Made by a program: the position numbers and the translations under genes
NCBI GenBank assembly: GCA_017428085.1
Contig: JAFRRP010000074.1
Span: forward strand, 1-53,689
DNA length: 53,689 nucleotides
Source: Clostridia bacterium
GTDB taxonomy: Bacteria; Bacillota; Clostridia; Oscillospirales; Acutalibacteraceae
Reading direction: 5' to 3'
Part shown: in pieces, positions 19,150-29,822 of the stretch
Layout of the letters: each line of letters opens with the position of its first letter
How positions within the stretch are numbered: the stretch's first letter is position 1
Notes under the pieces: generated by a model
Seen by the model: the letters and a program-made list of their open reading frames with translations, nothing else
Told to the model about the DNA's origin: nothing
Database searches by the model: none

Positions 19150-20361
19150 TCATCGCCGTGCGCAGTACGCGTTTATGATGGGCTGCGGCAGGTGGGCGCG
19201 GATGAAATCGCTGTCCAGCGCCTTTTGCTGCGCTGCGGCAAGGGTTTCCGGCAGCTTTTGGAAACGGGAAAGAGTTTCCTTGTCCGCCGTGAACAGGTTG
19301 ATGTCGGCGGGGGAGGGCAGCGGCAGCTTTTGTTCGATGCCCGCAAGAGCCGCGCGGATCAGCAGCGCGAACGCCAGATACGGGTTGGCGGTGGGATCGG
19401 GCGAGCGCAGCTCCATGCGCCGGTATTCCCCGGTGGCCGCCGGGATGCGTACCAGCTGGGAACGGTTTTCGTGGGACCAGGAAACGTATCCCGGCGCTTT
19501 GTTTTTGCCCAGCCTTTGATAGGAGTTCTCCGTGGGGTTCAGGAAAACGGTCATGTCCGCCACGTGCGCCAGTACGCCCGCGATTATCCGACCGAATACG
19601 TCGTCGCCGCAGGGCTGCACGGAAAGGTTGATATGGAAGCCGTTGCCGGGGGCGTTCGCCAGCGGCTTGGCGGAAAAATCGGCGTGGTAGCCGTTGCGGT
19701 GCGCCACGGTCCTGACCACGGTCTGGAAGATCGTCGCCTGATCCGCGGCGGTCAGCGCGTCGGCGTAGCGGAAATCGATCTCGTTCTGCCCCGGGCCCTC
19801 CTCGTGGTGGGAGCTTTCGGGCCGCACGCCCATCTGCTCCAGCGTCAGGCACACCTCACGGCGCACGTTCTCGCCCCGGTCCTCCGGCGCGATATCCATA
19901 TAGCCCGCGCCGTCGCAGGGGATCTCGGTGGGCTTGCCCTGTTCGTCCAGCTGAAACAGGTAGAATTCCTGTTCCGCGCCGAAGCAGAAGTCGTACCCCT
20001 TTGCGCGGGCGTCCGCCATGGCGTCCTTCAGGATACGCCGCGGGTCGCAGGCGAAGGGCGCGCCGTCCGGGTGGGCGATACCCGCCAGCATCTGCACCAC
20101 GCGGCCGTGCTCCGGCCGCCACGGCAGCGCCGTCAGCGTTTCGGCCTCCGGGTGCAGGAACAGGTCGCTGCGGGTCTCGTCGCCGAACCCGGCGATGGCG
20201 GATGCGTCGAACGCGATGCCCGTTTCAAAGGCGCGGGGCAGCTCTTCCGGCATCACGGAGATATTTTTCCGTTTGCCGAACACGTCGCAGAACGCCAGCC
20301 GGATGAACTTCACGTCCTCCTCGCGCATGTATTGCAGGATTTCATTTTCCGAATATGTCAT
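19150..20361 (-). CDS. glnA: Glutamine synthetase, type I-like (short form)
   Basis: A 403-residue enzyme joining glutamate and ammonium to glutamine with ATP. The N-terminal beta-grasp part shows FIRLAFCDVFGKRKN and FETGIAFDASAIAGF; the catalytic part shows GAEQEFYLF, GPGQNEIDFRYADAL, GNGFHINLSV, NRSQLVRIPAA and RRMELRSPDPTANPY. It is 40-70 residues shorter than usual GlnA and has no adenylylation-type Tyr segment, as expected outside the proteobacterial GSI-beta group. It follows the GXGXG gene by 13 bases in the glutamate synthase operon, suggesting direct channelling of glutamine; a sensory role with the ANTAR protein is possible but not shown. Confidence 0.92.
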   Translation of the reverse strand: MTYSENEILQYMREEDVKFIRLAFCDVFGKRKNISVMPEELPRAFETGIAFDASAIAGFGDETRSDLFLHPEAETLTALPWRPEHGRVVQMLAGIAHPDGAPFACDPRRILKDAMADARAKGYDFCFGAEQEFYLFQLDEQGKPTEIPCDGAGYMDIAPEDRGENVRREVCLTLEQMGVRPESSHHEEGPGQNEIDFRYADALTAADQATIFQTVVRTVAHRNGYHADFSAKPLANAPGNGFHINLSVQPCGDDVFGRIIAGVLAHVADMTVFLNPTENSYQRLGKNKAPGYVSWSHENRSQLVRIPAATGEYRRMELRSPDPTANPYLAFALLIRAALAGIEQKLPLPSPADINLFTADKETLSRFQKLPETLAAAQQKALDSDFIRAHLPQPIINAYCARR

Positions 20362-20374
20362 TTCGATCGCTCCT

Positions 20375-21094
20375 TCAGTTCGCCACGTACATCTGCCGGT
20401 AAGGATTGGCCGTGTCGGGCGTTGCCACCGTAAACGGCCCCTGTAAAATCACGTCTATATCATACCCGAACGCCGCGCAATAATCAAGCAAAATCGTGCG
20501 CAGCGCCGCGATTTCTTCCGCATCGGCGGGGCGGGCGGTCACCTGCGGCGGAAAACGTATCCCGGCGCAGTCGGAGCGCAGATACAGCTTGCCGCCGTGC
20601 ATGCCGGTGCAGGGGAAGTTGCTGACGATGGGCTTATCGCCCGCGCCCAGCCCCAACACGACGATCACGCCCCCGGCCTGATACTCGCCCAGAAAGCTGC
20701 CCGCCGTGCCGCCGATGATCAGCTGCGGGACCTTGTCCCGGTAGGCCTTCATATGGATACCCGCCCGGTAGCCGGCGTTGCCCTTTACGTAGATCTTGCC
20801 GCCGCGCATGGCGTAGCCCGCCGCGTCGCCGATATGGCCGTGTACAATGATTTTTCCGTCGTTCATGGTGTCGCCCACGGCGTCCTGCGCGTTGCCCAGC
20901 ACCGTGATGTCCGCGCCGTTGAGGTACGCGCCCAGGGCGTTTCCCGGCGTGCCGCGGATGACGATCTCTTTCCCTGACATGCCCGCGCCGATAAAGCGCT
21001 GCCCCCGGCAGCCGGTCAGCTCGCAGTCGCCCTCCGCCTGACGGATGGCCTCGTTGACCGCGCGGAACTCCATTTCCTTAACGTCTATCTGCAT
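20375..21094 (-). CDS. Glutamate synthase GXGXG domain protein (GltB C-terminal part)
   Basis: A 239-residue protein equivalent to the right-handed beta-helix at the C-terminus of the large glutamate synthase subunit. Repeated Gly-rich turns are visible (GCRGQRFIGAGMSGKEIVIR, GNALGAYLNGADI, GNAQDAVGDTMNDGKI, GHIGDAAGYAMRGGKIYVKG, GNAGYRAGIHMKAY, GGTAGSFLGEYQAGG). In split, archaeal-type glutamate synthases this domain is a separate polypeptide with a structural role. Encoded between the flavin oxidoreductase (three bases upstream) and glnA. Confidence 0.92.
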   Translation of the reverse strand: MQIDVKEMEFRAVNEAIRQAEGDCELTGCRGQRFIGAGMSGKEIVIRGTPGNALGAYLNGADITVLGNAQDAVGDTMNDGKIIVHGHIGDAAGYAMRGGKIYVKGNAGYRAGIHMKAYRDKVPQLIIGGTAGSFLGEYQAGGVIVVLGLGAGDKPIVSNFPCTGMHGGKLYLRSDCAGIRFPPQVTARPADAEEIAALRTILLDYCAAFGYDIDVILQGPFTVATPDTANPYRQMYVAN

Positions 21095-21097
21095 GCG

Positions 21098-22330
21098 TCA
21101 TACCACCTTTCCGAACATATCTGCGCGGGCGGACGCCGAAAACGCGGCGGAGGTCGCGGTTTGCCGCAGCAAGGCAAAATCAATGTCGGCCAGGGGCGTC
21201 CGGTTCCGGATCAAAGCGGTATACAGTCCCGCGCGCTGCGTTTCCCCGATCAGGATAAAGCCCTTCAACAGCCCGTCCTGCGTAAAGAATTTCTTGCTGC
21301 CGGTTTCGGTGATTTCCGCAAAGACTTCGCCCGTATAGGAACCGGCGGTCATCACGTGGAGCCCGAAAAAGCCGATGGCGTTCATGGGAATGGCGTTTTG
21401 GAAGCTCGCGTTGCCGCCCGCCATGTTGACGCCCGCCGTGCGACCCTGCAAACAGGCGTTGGGCATGATGGCCAGCACCCGCCGCCGCCCGCAGGAGAGG
21501 TCTTCTCCCTCGGCGCAGTCGCCCGCCGCGTACACGTCGGGCAGGGAGGTCTCCATCCGTTCGTTGACGGCGATGCCTCTGCCGACTTCGCCGCCTGCGT
21601 CCTTCACCAGCGCGGCGTTCGGCTTCACGCCCACCGCCAGCACCAGCACGTCGAAAGAGAGCGTCCCGCCGTTTTTCATATGCGCCGTCCGCCCGTCGAA
21701 CCGGACGACGGTGTCGCCCAACAGAAAGCGCAGGCCGTGTTGTTCCAGATGCGTCTGCACGGTTTTTGCGCCGTCTTCGTCAAGAATACTGGACAGCACC
21801 CGATCCGCCAGATCGCACACAGTGATGCTTTTTACCCTGCCGGACAGCCCCTCGGCGCATTTCAGGCCGATCAGCCCCGCGCCGACGATCAGCACGTCTT
21901 TCGGCGTTTCGGTGGCCTGTTCCAGCGCCAGCGCGTCGTCCATGGTCATGAACGTGTATTTTTCCGGGACGGTGTCCAGCCCCTCGAAGGGCGGCACGAA
22001 GGGCGCGGAGCCCGCCGCCATGCACAGCGCGTCGTAGGGCAGCGCTTCGCCGTCGTCCAGCGTCACCGTCTTTGCCGCCGGGTTAATGGAAACGGCCTTT
22101 TTGCCGTACAGCACCCGGCAGCCCGTCCTGTCGTAGAAATCATCCGGGCGGTAGTTCATCTTTTCGGGGGCGGCTTTGCCCTCCAGATAGTAGGAGATCA
22201 GCGGGCGGCAGTATGCCGGGCGCGGCTCCGCCGATACCACGGTGATCGGGCCCTCCGGGTCCACAGAGCGGACGCCCTCGATACAGCCCGCCGCCGCGAC
22301 GCCGTTGCCGATGATGACGTAACGCTTCAT
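21098..22330 (-). CDS. FAD-dependent NAD(P)H oxidoreductase of split glutamate synthase
   Basis: A 410-residue pyridine nucleotide-disulphide oxidoreductase-fold protein. The FAD site is YVIIGNGVAAAGC near the N-terminus; the NAD(P) site is VLIVGAGLIGLKCAEGL; the C-terminal FAD motif is VYAAGDCAEGED. In this operon it should oxidise NAD(P)H and pass electrons through the ferredoxin-like subunit to the FMN subunit, replacing the standard GltD. The ATG overlaps the stop of the upstream ferredoxin gene (ATGA, 22327-22330). Confidence 0.9.
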   Translation of the reverse strand: MKRYVIIGNGVAAAGCIEGVRSVDPEGPITVVSAEPRPAYCRPLISYYLEGKAAPEKMNYRPDDFYDRTGCRVLYGKKAVSINPAAKTVTLDDGEALPYDALCMAAGSAPFVPPFEGLDTVPEKYTFMTMDDALALEQATETPKDVLIVGAGLIGLKCAEGLSGRVKSITVCDLADRVLSSILDEDGAKTVQTHLEQHGLRFLLGDTVVRFDGRTAHMKNGGTLSFDVLVLAVGVKPNAALVKDAGGEVGRGIAVNERMETSLPDVYAAGDCAEGEDLSCGRRRVLAIMPNACLQGRTAGVNMAGGNASFQNAIPMNAIGFFGLHVMTAGSYTGEVFAEITETGSKKFFTQDGLLKGFILIGETQRAGLYTALIRNRTPLADIDFALLRQTATSAAFSASARADMFGKVV

Positions 22331-22767
22331 GCTTCCGCCTCCCTTTCCTCAAATACGATGGCTCCGTTGGGGCAGCCCGCCACGCAGGCGGGCGCGCCGC
22401 AGGCGTTTTGCAGACACAGCTCGCACTTTTGCATCGCGCCGTCCTCGCCGGGGGCCAGCGCCCCATAAGGGCATACCAGCACGCAGGTCAAACAGCCCAC
22501 GCAGCGGCTGCGGTCGATGGTAACCACGCCGTCGGTTCTGGCGATCGCCCCGGCGATGCAGCTTTTGACGCACAGCGGGTCCGCGCAGTGGCGGCAGGAG
22601 ACCGCGTAGGTGACCGCGTCCTTCCCCTCGATATGGATGCGCGGGTAGATGGGCTTTCCCTTCAGCGCCGTGGCCATGTCCTTCTGCCCGCTGTTGGCAA
22701 AGGCGCAGTTGTATTCGCACAGATGGCACCCCAGGCACCATTCTTCTTTTACATAGATCCGTTTCAT
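22327..22767 (-). CDS. Four-cluster ferredoxin-like electron transfer subunit
   Basis: A 146-residue protein rich in cysteine motifs: CLGCHLCEYNC, SCRHCADPLCVKSC, CVGCLTCVLVCP and CELCLQNACGAPACVAGCP. This spacing supports up to four [4Fe-4S] clusters, as in HycB/DmsB-type electron carriers. Its place between the flavin oxidoreductase and FMN subunits suggests it wires electrons from NAD(P)H to FMN in the split glutamate synthase. It lies four bases after the FMN subunit stop. Confidence 0.92.
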   Translation of the reverse strand: MKRIYVKEEWCLGCHLCEYNCAFANSGQKDMATALKGKPIYPRIHIEGKDAVTYAVSCRHCADPLCVKSCIAGAIARTDGVVTIDRSRCVGCLTCVLVCPYGALAPGEDGAMQKCELCLQNACGAPACVAGCPNGAIVFEEREAEA

Positions 22768-22771
22768 CCGT

Positions 22772-24277
22772 CTATTCCCCCGCGTGGGAGACCCCGAGGA
22801 TCCCCAGCTCTTTTTCCGTCAGGCCCACGCCCCGCAGCATCAGCCTGTTGCCGCGCAGGGCCTCGATGGAGTTGATGCCCATACCGCCCATCAGCTCCTT
22901 GATCTCGTGCTGCCACGCGGTCATCAGGTGGACGAGCCGCTGACTGCCCAGATCCGGGTTGAGCCGCTTGACAAGGTCCGGCCGCTGGGTGGCGATGCCC
23001 CAGTTGCACCTGCCGCTTTGACAGGTGCGGCACAGGTGGCAGCCCAGCGCCAGCAGCGCCGCCGTGGCGATATAACAGGCGTCCGCGCCCAGCGCCACGG
23101 CCTTGACCACGTCCGCCGCGCTGCGTACGGACCCGCCCGCGATCAGGGACACGTTATTGCGGATGCCCTCGTCCCGCAGCCGCTGGTCCACCGCCGCCAA
23201 CGCCAGCTCGATGGGGATGCCCACGTTGTCGCGGATGCGGGTGGGCGCCGCGCCGGTGCCGCCCCGGAAGCCGTCGATGGCGATGATGTCCGCGCCGCTG
23301 CGGGCGATGCCGCTGGCGATGGCCGCGATGTTGTGGACCGCCGCCACCTTGACGATGACCGGCTTGCGGTGCTGCGTCGCCTCTTTCAATGAAAAGACAA
23401 GCTGACGCAGGTCTTCGATGGAATAGATGTCGTGATGCGGCGCGGGGGAGATGGCGTCGGAGCCCTCCGGGATCATGCGGGTGCGGGATACGTCCCCCAC
23501 GATCTTCGCCCCGGGCAGGTGCCCGCCGATGCCGGGCTTGGCGCCCTGTCCCATCTTGATCTCGATGGCCGCGCCCGTTTCCAGATATTTTTCATGAACG
23601 CCGAAGCGTCCGCTGGCCACCTGCACCACGGTGTTGGGGCCGTACCGGTAGAAGTCCTCGTGCAGGCCGCCCTCGCCGGTGTTGTAGACGACACCCAGCT
23701 CCGCGGCGGCCCGCGCCAGCGAGGCGTGCGCGTTGTAGCTGATGGAGCCGTAGCTCATGGCGGAGAACATCACCGGCATGGACAGCTCTATCTGCGGCGG
23801 CAGCTCGCAGATCAGTTTTCCGTCCGCGTCGCGGGCCACCGTCTCCGGTTTCTTGCCCAGAAAGACCCGCGTTTCCATCGGTTCGCGCAGCGGGTCGATG
23901 GGCGGGTTGGAGACCTGCGAGGCGTTGATCAGCAGTTTGTCCCAGTACACCGGCAGCGGTTTGGGGTTGCCCATGGAAGAAAGCAGCACGCCGCCGGAAT
24001 CCGCCTGCTTGTAGATCTCCCGGATGGTATCGTTGTCCCAGTTGGCGTTTTCCCGCAGGCGGCAGTCGCTTTTCACGATCTTCAGCGCCCGGGTGGGGCA
24101 CAGGGACACGCACCGCTGGCAGTTGACGCACTTCGATTCGTCGCTGAGCATCACGCCCTTTTCCTCCGAGAAAAAATGCACCTCGTTGGCGCACTGGCGC
24201 TCGCACACGCGGCAGGCGACGCAGCGGGTCTCGTTGCGGACCACCTCAAATTCGGGATACAAAAACGATACGCTCAT
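22772..24277 (-). CDS. Glutamate synthase FMN subunit with N-terminal ferredoxin domain
   Basis: A 501-residue protein. Residues 1-75 hold two 4Fe-4S motifs (CVACRVCERQC, CVNCQRCVSLCP). From about residue 130 it is the FMN-binding glutamate synthase barrel: MSYGSISYNAH, NTGEGGLHEDF, KMGQGAKPGIGGHLPG, DGFRGGTGAAP, and the cluster-binding LGCHLCRTCQSGRCNWGIAT. It turns 2-oxoglutarate plus ammonia from the amidotransferase subunit into glutamate. The start at 24277 overlaps the preceding stop (ATGA) and has GAGGGGGTGA before it; a longer frame is not needed. Confidence 0.95.
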   Translation of the reverse strand: MSVSFLYPEFEVVRNETRCVACRVCERQCANEVHFFSEEKGVMLSDESKCVNCQRCVSLCPTRALKIVKSDCRLRENANWDNDTIREIYKQADSGGVLLSSMGNPKPLPVYWDKLLINASQVSNPPIDPLREPMETRVFLGKKPETVARDADGKLICELPPQIELSMPVMFSAMSYGSISYNAHASLARAAAELGVVYNTGEGGLHEDFYRYGPNTVVQVASGRFGVHEKYLETGAAIEIKMGQGAKPGIGGHLPGAKIVGDVSRTRMIPEGSDAISPAPHHDIYSIEDLRQLVFSLKEATQHRKPVIVKVAAVHNIAAIASGIARSGADIIAIDGFRGGTGAAPTRIRDNVGIPIELALAAVDQRLRDEGIRNNVSLIAGGSVRSAADVVKAVALGADACYIATAALLALGCHLCRTCQSGRCNWGIATQRPDLVKRLNPDLGSQRLVHLMTAWQHEIKELMGGMGINSIEALRGNRLMLRGVGLTEKELGILGVSHAGE

Positions 24278-25374
24278 ACCGTCACCCCCTCGTTCACCTT
24301 CACGATCACCGGTTCGCCGCCCGCCGGGGACCATACGTTTTCGGCGTCGGGCTCCATGGCGCGGATGGCGGCCTCCTCGCTGGCAATGAACACCTTTTCG
24401 CCTTTTTCGGCCACCACCATGCTGCGCAGCTTCAGCCGGTCGTTCAGCGCCATCAGCCCGCCGTTGAAGCCCAGGATGATGGAAAACGGCCCGGTGATCA
24501 GCAGGTTGGGGAACACGGTGCGCAGGTAGATATGCTTTGCTTTATCTTCCGGATCTGTTTTATTTTCTATGGTGCTCCAGAAGGGCGCGGCGACGACGGA
24601 AGCGGCCTCCCCCATGGTCAGCCCCTGCCGCCGCAGCAGGTAATCCATGATATAGGTGATCACCTCGGTATCGGTCTGCAAATTACATTTATAGCCGAAC
24701 ATCTCGATATACCGGCGGTTGGCGTCGTAGGAGGAGATCTCCCCGTTGTGTACCACGCTCCAGTCCAGCAGGGCGAAGGGATGCGCGCCGCCCCACCAGC
24801 CGGGGGTGTTGGTGGGATAGCGCCCGTGGGCCGTCCAGCTGTACCCCTCGTATTCGTCCAGCCGGTAGTATTCGCCCACGTCCTCCGGGAAGCCCACTGC
24901 CTTGAACGCGCCCATGTTCTTGCCGCAGGAAAACACGTAGGCTCCCTTCAGCTCCGTGTTGATGCGCGTCACCGTCCGCACCACGTATTCCTTTTCATCT
25001 AATTGGAGATCGGTCAGCACGGACTGCAGCGGCGCGGCAAAGTACCGCCAGATGATCGGCTCATCCGTGATGGCGGGGATCTTTCGCGTGGGGATGCGCT
25101 CCGCATGGTAGATCTCAAAGCCCTCCTTCAGCAGCGCTTCGCACGCCTTGCGGGTGTCGCGGCAGTCGAAAAACAGATGCAGCGCGTAAAAATCCCGATA
25201 AGCGGGATAGATGCCGTACCCCGCGAAGCCGCCGCCCAGGCCGTTGGACCGGTCGTGCATGGGCCGCATGGATGCGACGACGCTTTCGCCCGTCATGCGT
25301 TCGCCGTCCCGGGCGATCACCGCCGCGATGGCGCAGCCGGAGGGAATGCGGATCTGCCCTTCCATCGGTTTCAT
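24274..25374 (-). CDS. Class II glutamine amidotransferase of split glutamate synthase
   Basis: A 366-residue Ntn-type glutaminase that releases ammonia from glutamine for the FMN subunit. The likely nucleophile is C14 in RIPSGCAIAAVIA, preceded by a 13-residue leader, so removal of the leader may be needed. The family blocks AHGRYPTNTPGWWGGAHPFA and VVHNGEISSYDANRRY with TDTEVITYIMDYLLRR are clear. First gene of a seven-gene minus-strand operon (amidotransferase, FMN subunit, ferredoxin, flavin oxidoreductase, GXGXG, glnA, ANTAR). GAAGGGAA precedes the ATG at 25374; M4 is an alternative start. Confidence 0.93.
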   Translation of the reverse strand: MKPMEGQIRIPSGCAIAAVIARDGERMTGESVVASMRPMHDRSNGLGGGFAGYGIYPAYRDFYALHLFFDCRDTRKACEALLKEGFEIYHAERIPTRKIPAITDEPIIWRYFAAPLQSVLTDLQLDEKEYVVRTVTRINTELKGAYVFSCGKNMGAFKAVGFPEDVGEYYRLDEYEGYSWTAHGRYPTNTPGWWGGAHPFALLDWSVVHNGEISSYDANRRYIEMFGYKCNLQTDTEVITYIMDYLLRRQGLTMGEAASVVAAPFWSTIENKTDPEDKAKHIYLRTVFPNLLITGPFSIILGFNGGLMALNDRLKLRSMVVAEKGEKVFIASEEAAIRAMEPDAENVWSPAGGEPVIVKVNEGVTV

Positions 25375-25402
25375 GTTCGGTTCCCTTCTTTCGGAAATGA
25401 AA

Positions 25403-25463
25403 TAAAAAAGCGCTCATTTCCACGTGGATGCTTTCCGCGCAAAAATGAACGCCTTTGCTCATT
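25403..25463 (-). promoter_or_regulatory. Hexaloop antiterminator and terminator, leader of the glutamate synthase operon
   Basis: On the minus strand AATGAGC (25463-25457) and GTTCATT (25450-25444) pair around loop AAAGGC, again A at position 1 and G at position 4. The loop's GC plus 3' strand, GCGTTCATTT (25452-25443), also pairs over ten bases with AAATGAGCGC (25419-25410), followed by TTTTTT (25409-25404). The hairpin and terminator are mutually exclusive. Stem bases differ from the gdhA and glnN leaders but the loop is identical. Confidence 0.75.
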
Positions 25464-25469
25464 AACTGT

Positions 25470-25498
25470 ATTATATGCCGTGTTTCATGGGCCGTCAA
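25470..25498 (-). promoter_or_regulatory. Promoter of the glutamate synthase operon
   Basis: On the minus strand TTGACG (25498-25493), a 17-base spacer and TATAAT (25475-25470). Transcription should begin right at the hexaloop hairpin. Confidence 0.85.
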
Positions 25499-25591
25499 GA
25501 GGAAAACGGCCTCGCTGTTTCCAAAAATCGGGAGGAAAACGACACTTTTTTGTGAAATGTGCGAAAAAATCGGGAAATCTCAAAAAACCGA

Positions 25592-25619
25592 TTGACAAAA
25601 CCCTGACGAGGGGTATAAT
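25592..25619 (+). promoter_or_regulatory. Promoter of glnN
   Basis: TTGACA (25592-25597), a 16-base spacer and TATAAT (25614-25619), divergent from the glutamate synthase promoter. Confidence 0.88.
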
Positions 25620-25628
25620 GGAACGCAG

Positions 25629-25678
25629 AAAGGCAAAGGCGTCTTTGAACCAAACGGTTCAAGGGCGCTTTCTCTTTT
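25629..25678 (+). promoter_or_regulatory. Hexaloop antiterminator unit 1 in the glnN leader
   Basis: AAAGGC (25629-25634) and GTCTTT (25641-25646) pair around loop AAAGGC. The loop and 3' strand continue into a terminator with a 16-pair stem around the loop AAAC (AAGGCGTCTTTGAACC with GGTTCAAGGGCGCTTT, several G-U pairs), followed by TCTCTTTT. The RNA start is predicted a few bases before the hairpin. Confidence 0.78.
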
Positions 25679-25694
25679 GACAATCAACGGGAAT

Positions 25695-25762
25695 AAAAGG
25701 CAACGGCGTCTTTTTCGCGGCGGTCACGGGATCGCTTCGGGAAAGGCGCCTTTTCTTTTTTC
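25695..25762 (+). promoter_or_regulatory. Hexaloop antiterminator unit 2 in the glnN leader
   Basis: AAAAGGC (25695-25701) and GTCTTTT (25708-25714) pair around loop AACGGC (A at 1, G at 4). GGCGTCTTTTTC (25705-25716) alternatively pairs over 12 positions with GGGAAAGGCGCC (25739-25750), followed by TTTTCTTTTTT. It repeats the logic of unit 1, so glnN is guarded by two conditional terminators in series. Confidence 0.75.
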
Positions 25763-25783
25763 CGAACAAGGAGGAGCTTGCAA

Positions 25784-27871
<2,088 letters not shown>

Positions 27872-27892
27872 TTATTCGGGCGGATACGCCCC

Positions 27893-28016
27893 GTAGCGCG
27901 GCACCTCAGTGCCGCTCTGTGCACAAACAACTTTTCAATCATTATGGATCGAAACTGCTCTTCCTGTATTTATTAAAACAACATCCGCCTGCAGCGGCAC
28001 TGAGGTGCCGCGCTAC
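27893..28016. repeat. REPIN/MITE-like element, copy B
   Basis: A 124-base element whose 24-base ends (27893-27916 and 27993-28016) are exact inverted copies, each containing GCGGCACCTCAGTGCCGC or its complement. The interior is AT-rich and non-coding. It fills most of the glnN-amt gap. A small GGGCG-GATA-CGCCC hairpin abuts it on the left. Confidence 0.88.
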
Positions 28017-28054
28017 CGATAAAACAGGCGGAGCTGCAAGAAACGGTAAAAGTT

Positions 28055-29809
28055 ATGGCTATTGAAGAAATCACAAAACTGATAGAAACTTCCGTCACCA
28101 AAGAAGTCTTCGGGGTCTGGTTCCTGATCGGCGCGGCGCTGGTGTTCTTCATGCAGGCGGGCTTCGCCATGGTGGAGACCGGCTTTACCCGGGCGAAGAA
28201 CGCCGGCAACATCATCATGAAAAACCTGATGGATTTCTGCATCGGCACCGTGGTGTTCGTGCTGCTGGGCTTCGGGCTGATGATGTCGGAGGATTACGTG
28301 CTGGGGCTGTTCGGGAAGCCGAACCTGGCGATTTTGACGGATTTCGGCGCCTTTCTGGAAAGCGGCGCCGCCCCGTCCTTCGTATTCAACCTGGTGTTCT
28401 GCGCCACCGCCGCCACCATCGTGTCCGGCGCCATGGCGGAGAGAACGAAATTTTTATCCTACTGTATCTATTCGGGCGTGATCTCCCTGTTCGTCTACCC
28501 GGTGGAGGCCGGCTGGGTGTGGAACTCCCAGGGCTGGCTGGCGCAGATGGGCTTCCACGATTTCGCGGGCTCCGCTGCCATCCATTCCGTGGGCGGCGTG
28601 ACGGCGCTGATCGGCGCGATCATGGTGGGGCCGCGCCTGGGCAAATACGTCAAAGATCCCGGCGGCAAAGTCAAAAAAGTACACGCCATTCCCGGCCACT
28701 CCATCACGCTGGGGGCTCTCGGCTGCTTTATCCTCTGGTTCGGCTGGTATGGCTTCAACGGCGCGGCCGCGTGGGACGGCAATTCGCTGGCTTCCATCTT
28801 CGTCACCACCACCGTGGCCCCCGCCGTGGCCACCTGCGTCACCATGATCTTTACGTGGGTGAAAAACGGCAAGCCCGACGTTTCCATGTGCCTGAACGGC
28901 TCGCTGGCAGGGCTGGTGGGCGTCACCGCCGGCTGCGACGCGGTGGACGCCTTCGGTTCCGCCGTCATCGGCATCGTCTCCGGCATTCTGGTCGTCGTCG
29001 CCGTGGAACTGCTGGACCTGAAGCTGCATATCGACGATCCGGTCGGCGCGGTGGGCGTGCATTTCGCCAACGGCGTGTGGGGCACGCTGGCGGTTGGCCT
29101 GCTGGCGAATCCCAAAGCTCCGGCGGGGCTGGAAGGCCTTTGCTACACCGGCAGCTTCCGGCTGTTCGGCGTCCAGCTGCTGGGCATCGCAGCGATCCTC
29201 GCGTGGACGGGCGTGATGATGTTCCTCACCTTCACGGTCATCAAAAAGACCGTGGGGCTGCGGGTAACGGAGGAAGAGGAGATCAAGGGACTTGACAGCA
29301 CGGAGCACGGTCTGCCCAGCGCCTACGCCGACTTCCTGCCCGCGGTGGAGCATCTGGATTACGGCTACCCGCAGGCCGTGGCTGTGGCGGGCGACGTGCC
29401 CGCGGCGGAGGCGGTCCCGGTGAAGAAGGTGCCGTCCTTCGACGACGGCTCGCCCAAGTTCACCAAGATCGAGATCGTGTGCAGGGAATCCCGTCTGGAG
29501 CCGCTGAAGGCCGCCATGATGGATATCGGCATCACGGGCATGACGGTCTCCCACGTGCTGGGCTGCGGCGCGCAGAAGGGCAAGCCGGAATATTACAGAG
29601 GCGTACAGGTGGAAGCCAGTCTGCTGCCGAAGATCCAGATGGATATCGTCGTCAGCGCGGTGCCCGTGCGCACGGTGATCGAGACCGCGAAAAAGGTGCT
29701 GTATACCGGCCATATCGGCGACGGCAAGATCTTCGTGTATGACGTGGAGAACGTGGTGAAGGTCCGCACCGGCGAAGAGGGCTACGACGCGCTGCAGGAC
29801 GTGGAATAA
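28055..29809 (+). CDS. amt: Ammonium transporter fused to a PII signalling domain
   Basis: A 584-residue fusion. Residues 1-405 are an Amt/Rh channel with about eleven membrane helices; AGFAMVETGFTRAKN, GAMAERTKF, HSVGGVTALIGA and FILWFGWYGFNGAA are family blocks. Residues 468-584 are a PII (GlnB/GlnK) domain: FTKIEIVCRESRLEPLKAA at its start, the T-loop GCGAQKGKPEYYRG with a Tyr at the usual modification site, and GDGKIFVYDVENVVKVRTGE at the B and C loops. The fused PII should gate the channel according to ATP/ADP and 2-oxoglutarate. The ribosome site is weak. It follows glnN across a REPIN-like element. Confidence 0.94.
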   Translation: MAIEEITKLIETSVTKEVFGVWFLIGAALVFFMQAGFAMVETGFTRAKNAGNIIMKNLMDFCIGTVVFVLLGFGLMMSEDYVLGLFGKPNLAILTDFGAFLESGAAPSFVFNLVFCATAATIVSGAMAERTKFLSYCIYSGVISLFVYPVEAGWVWNSQGWLAQMGFHDFAGSAAIHSVGGVTALIGAIMVGPRLGKYVKDPGGKVKKVHAIPGHSITLGALGCFILWFGWYGFNGAAAWDGNSLASIFVTTTVAPAVATCVTMIFTWVKNGKPDVSMCLNGSLAGLVGVTAGCDAVDAFGSAVIGIVSGILVVVAVELLDLKLHIDDPVGAVGVHFANGVWGTLAVGLLANPKAPAGLEGLCYTGSFRLFGVQLLGIAAILAWTGVMMFLTFTVIKKTVGLRVTEEEEIKGLDSTEHGLPSAYADFLPAVEHLDYGYPQAVAVAGDVPAAEAVPVKKVPSFDDGSPKFTKIEIVCRESRLEPLKAAMMDIGITGMTVSHVLGCGAQKGKPEYYRGVQVEASLLPKIQMDIVVSAVPVRTVIETAKKVLYTGHIGDGKIFVYDVENVVKVRTGEEGYDALQDVE

Positions 29810-29822
29810 GGAGAGAAGCGAC

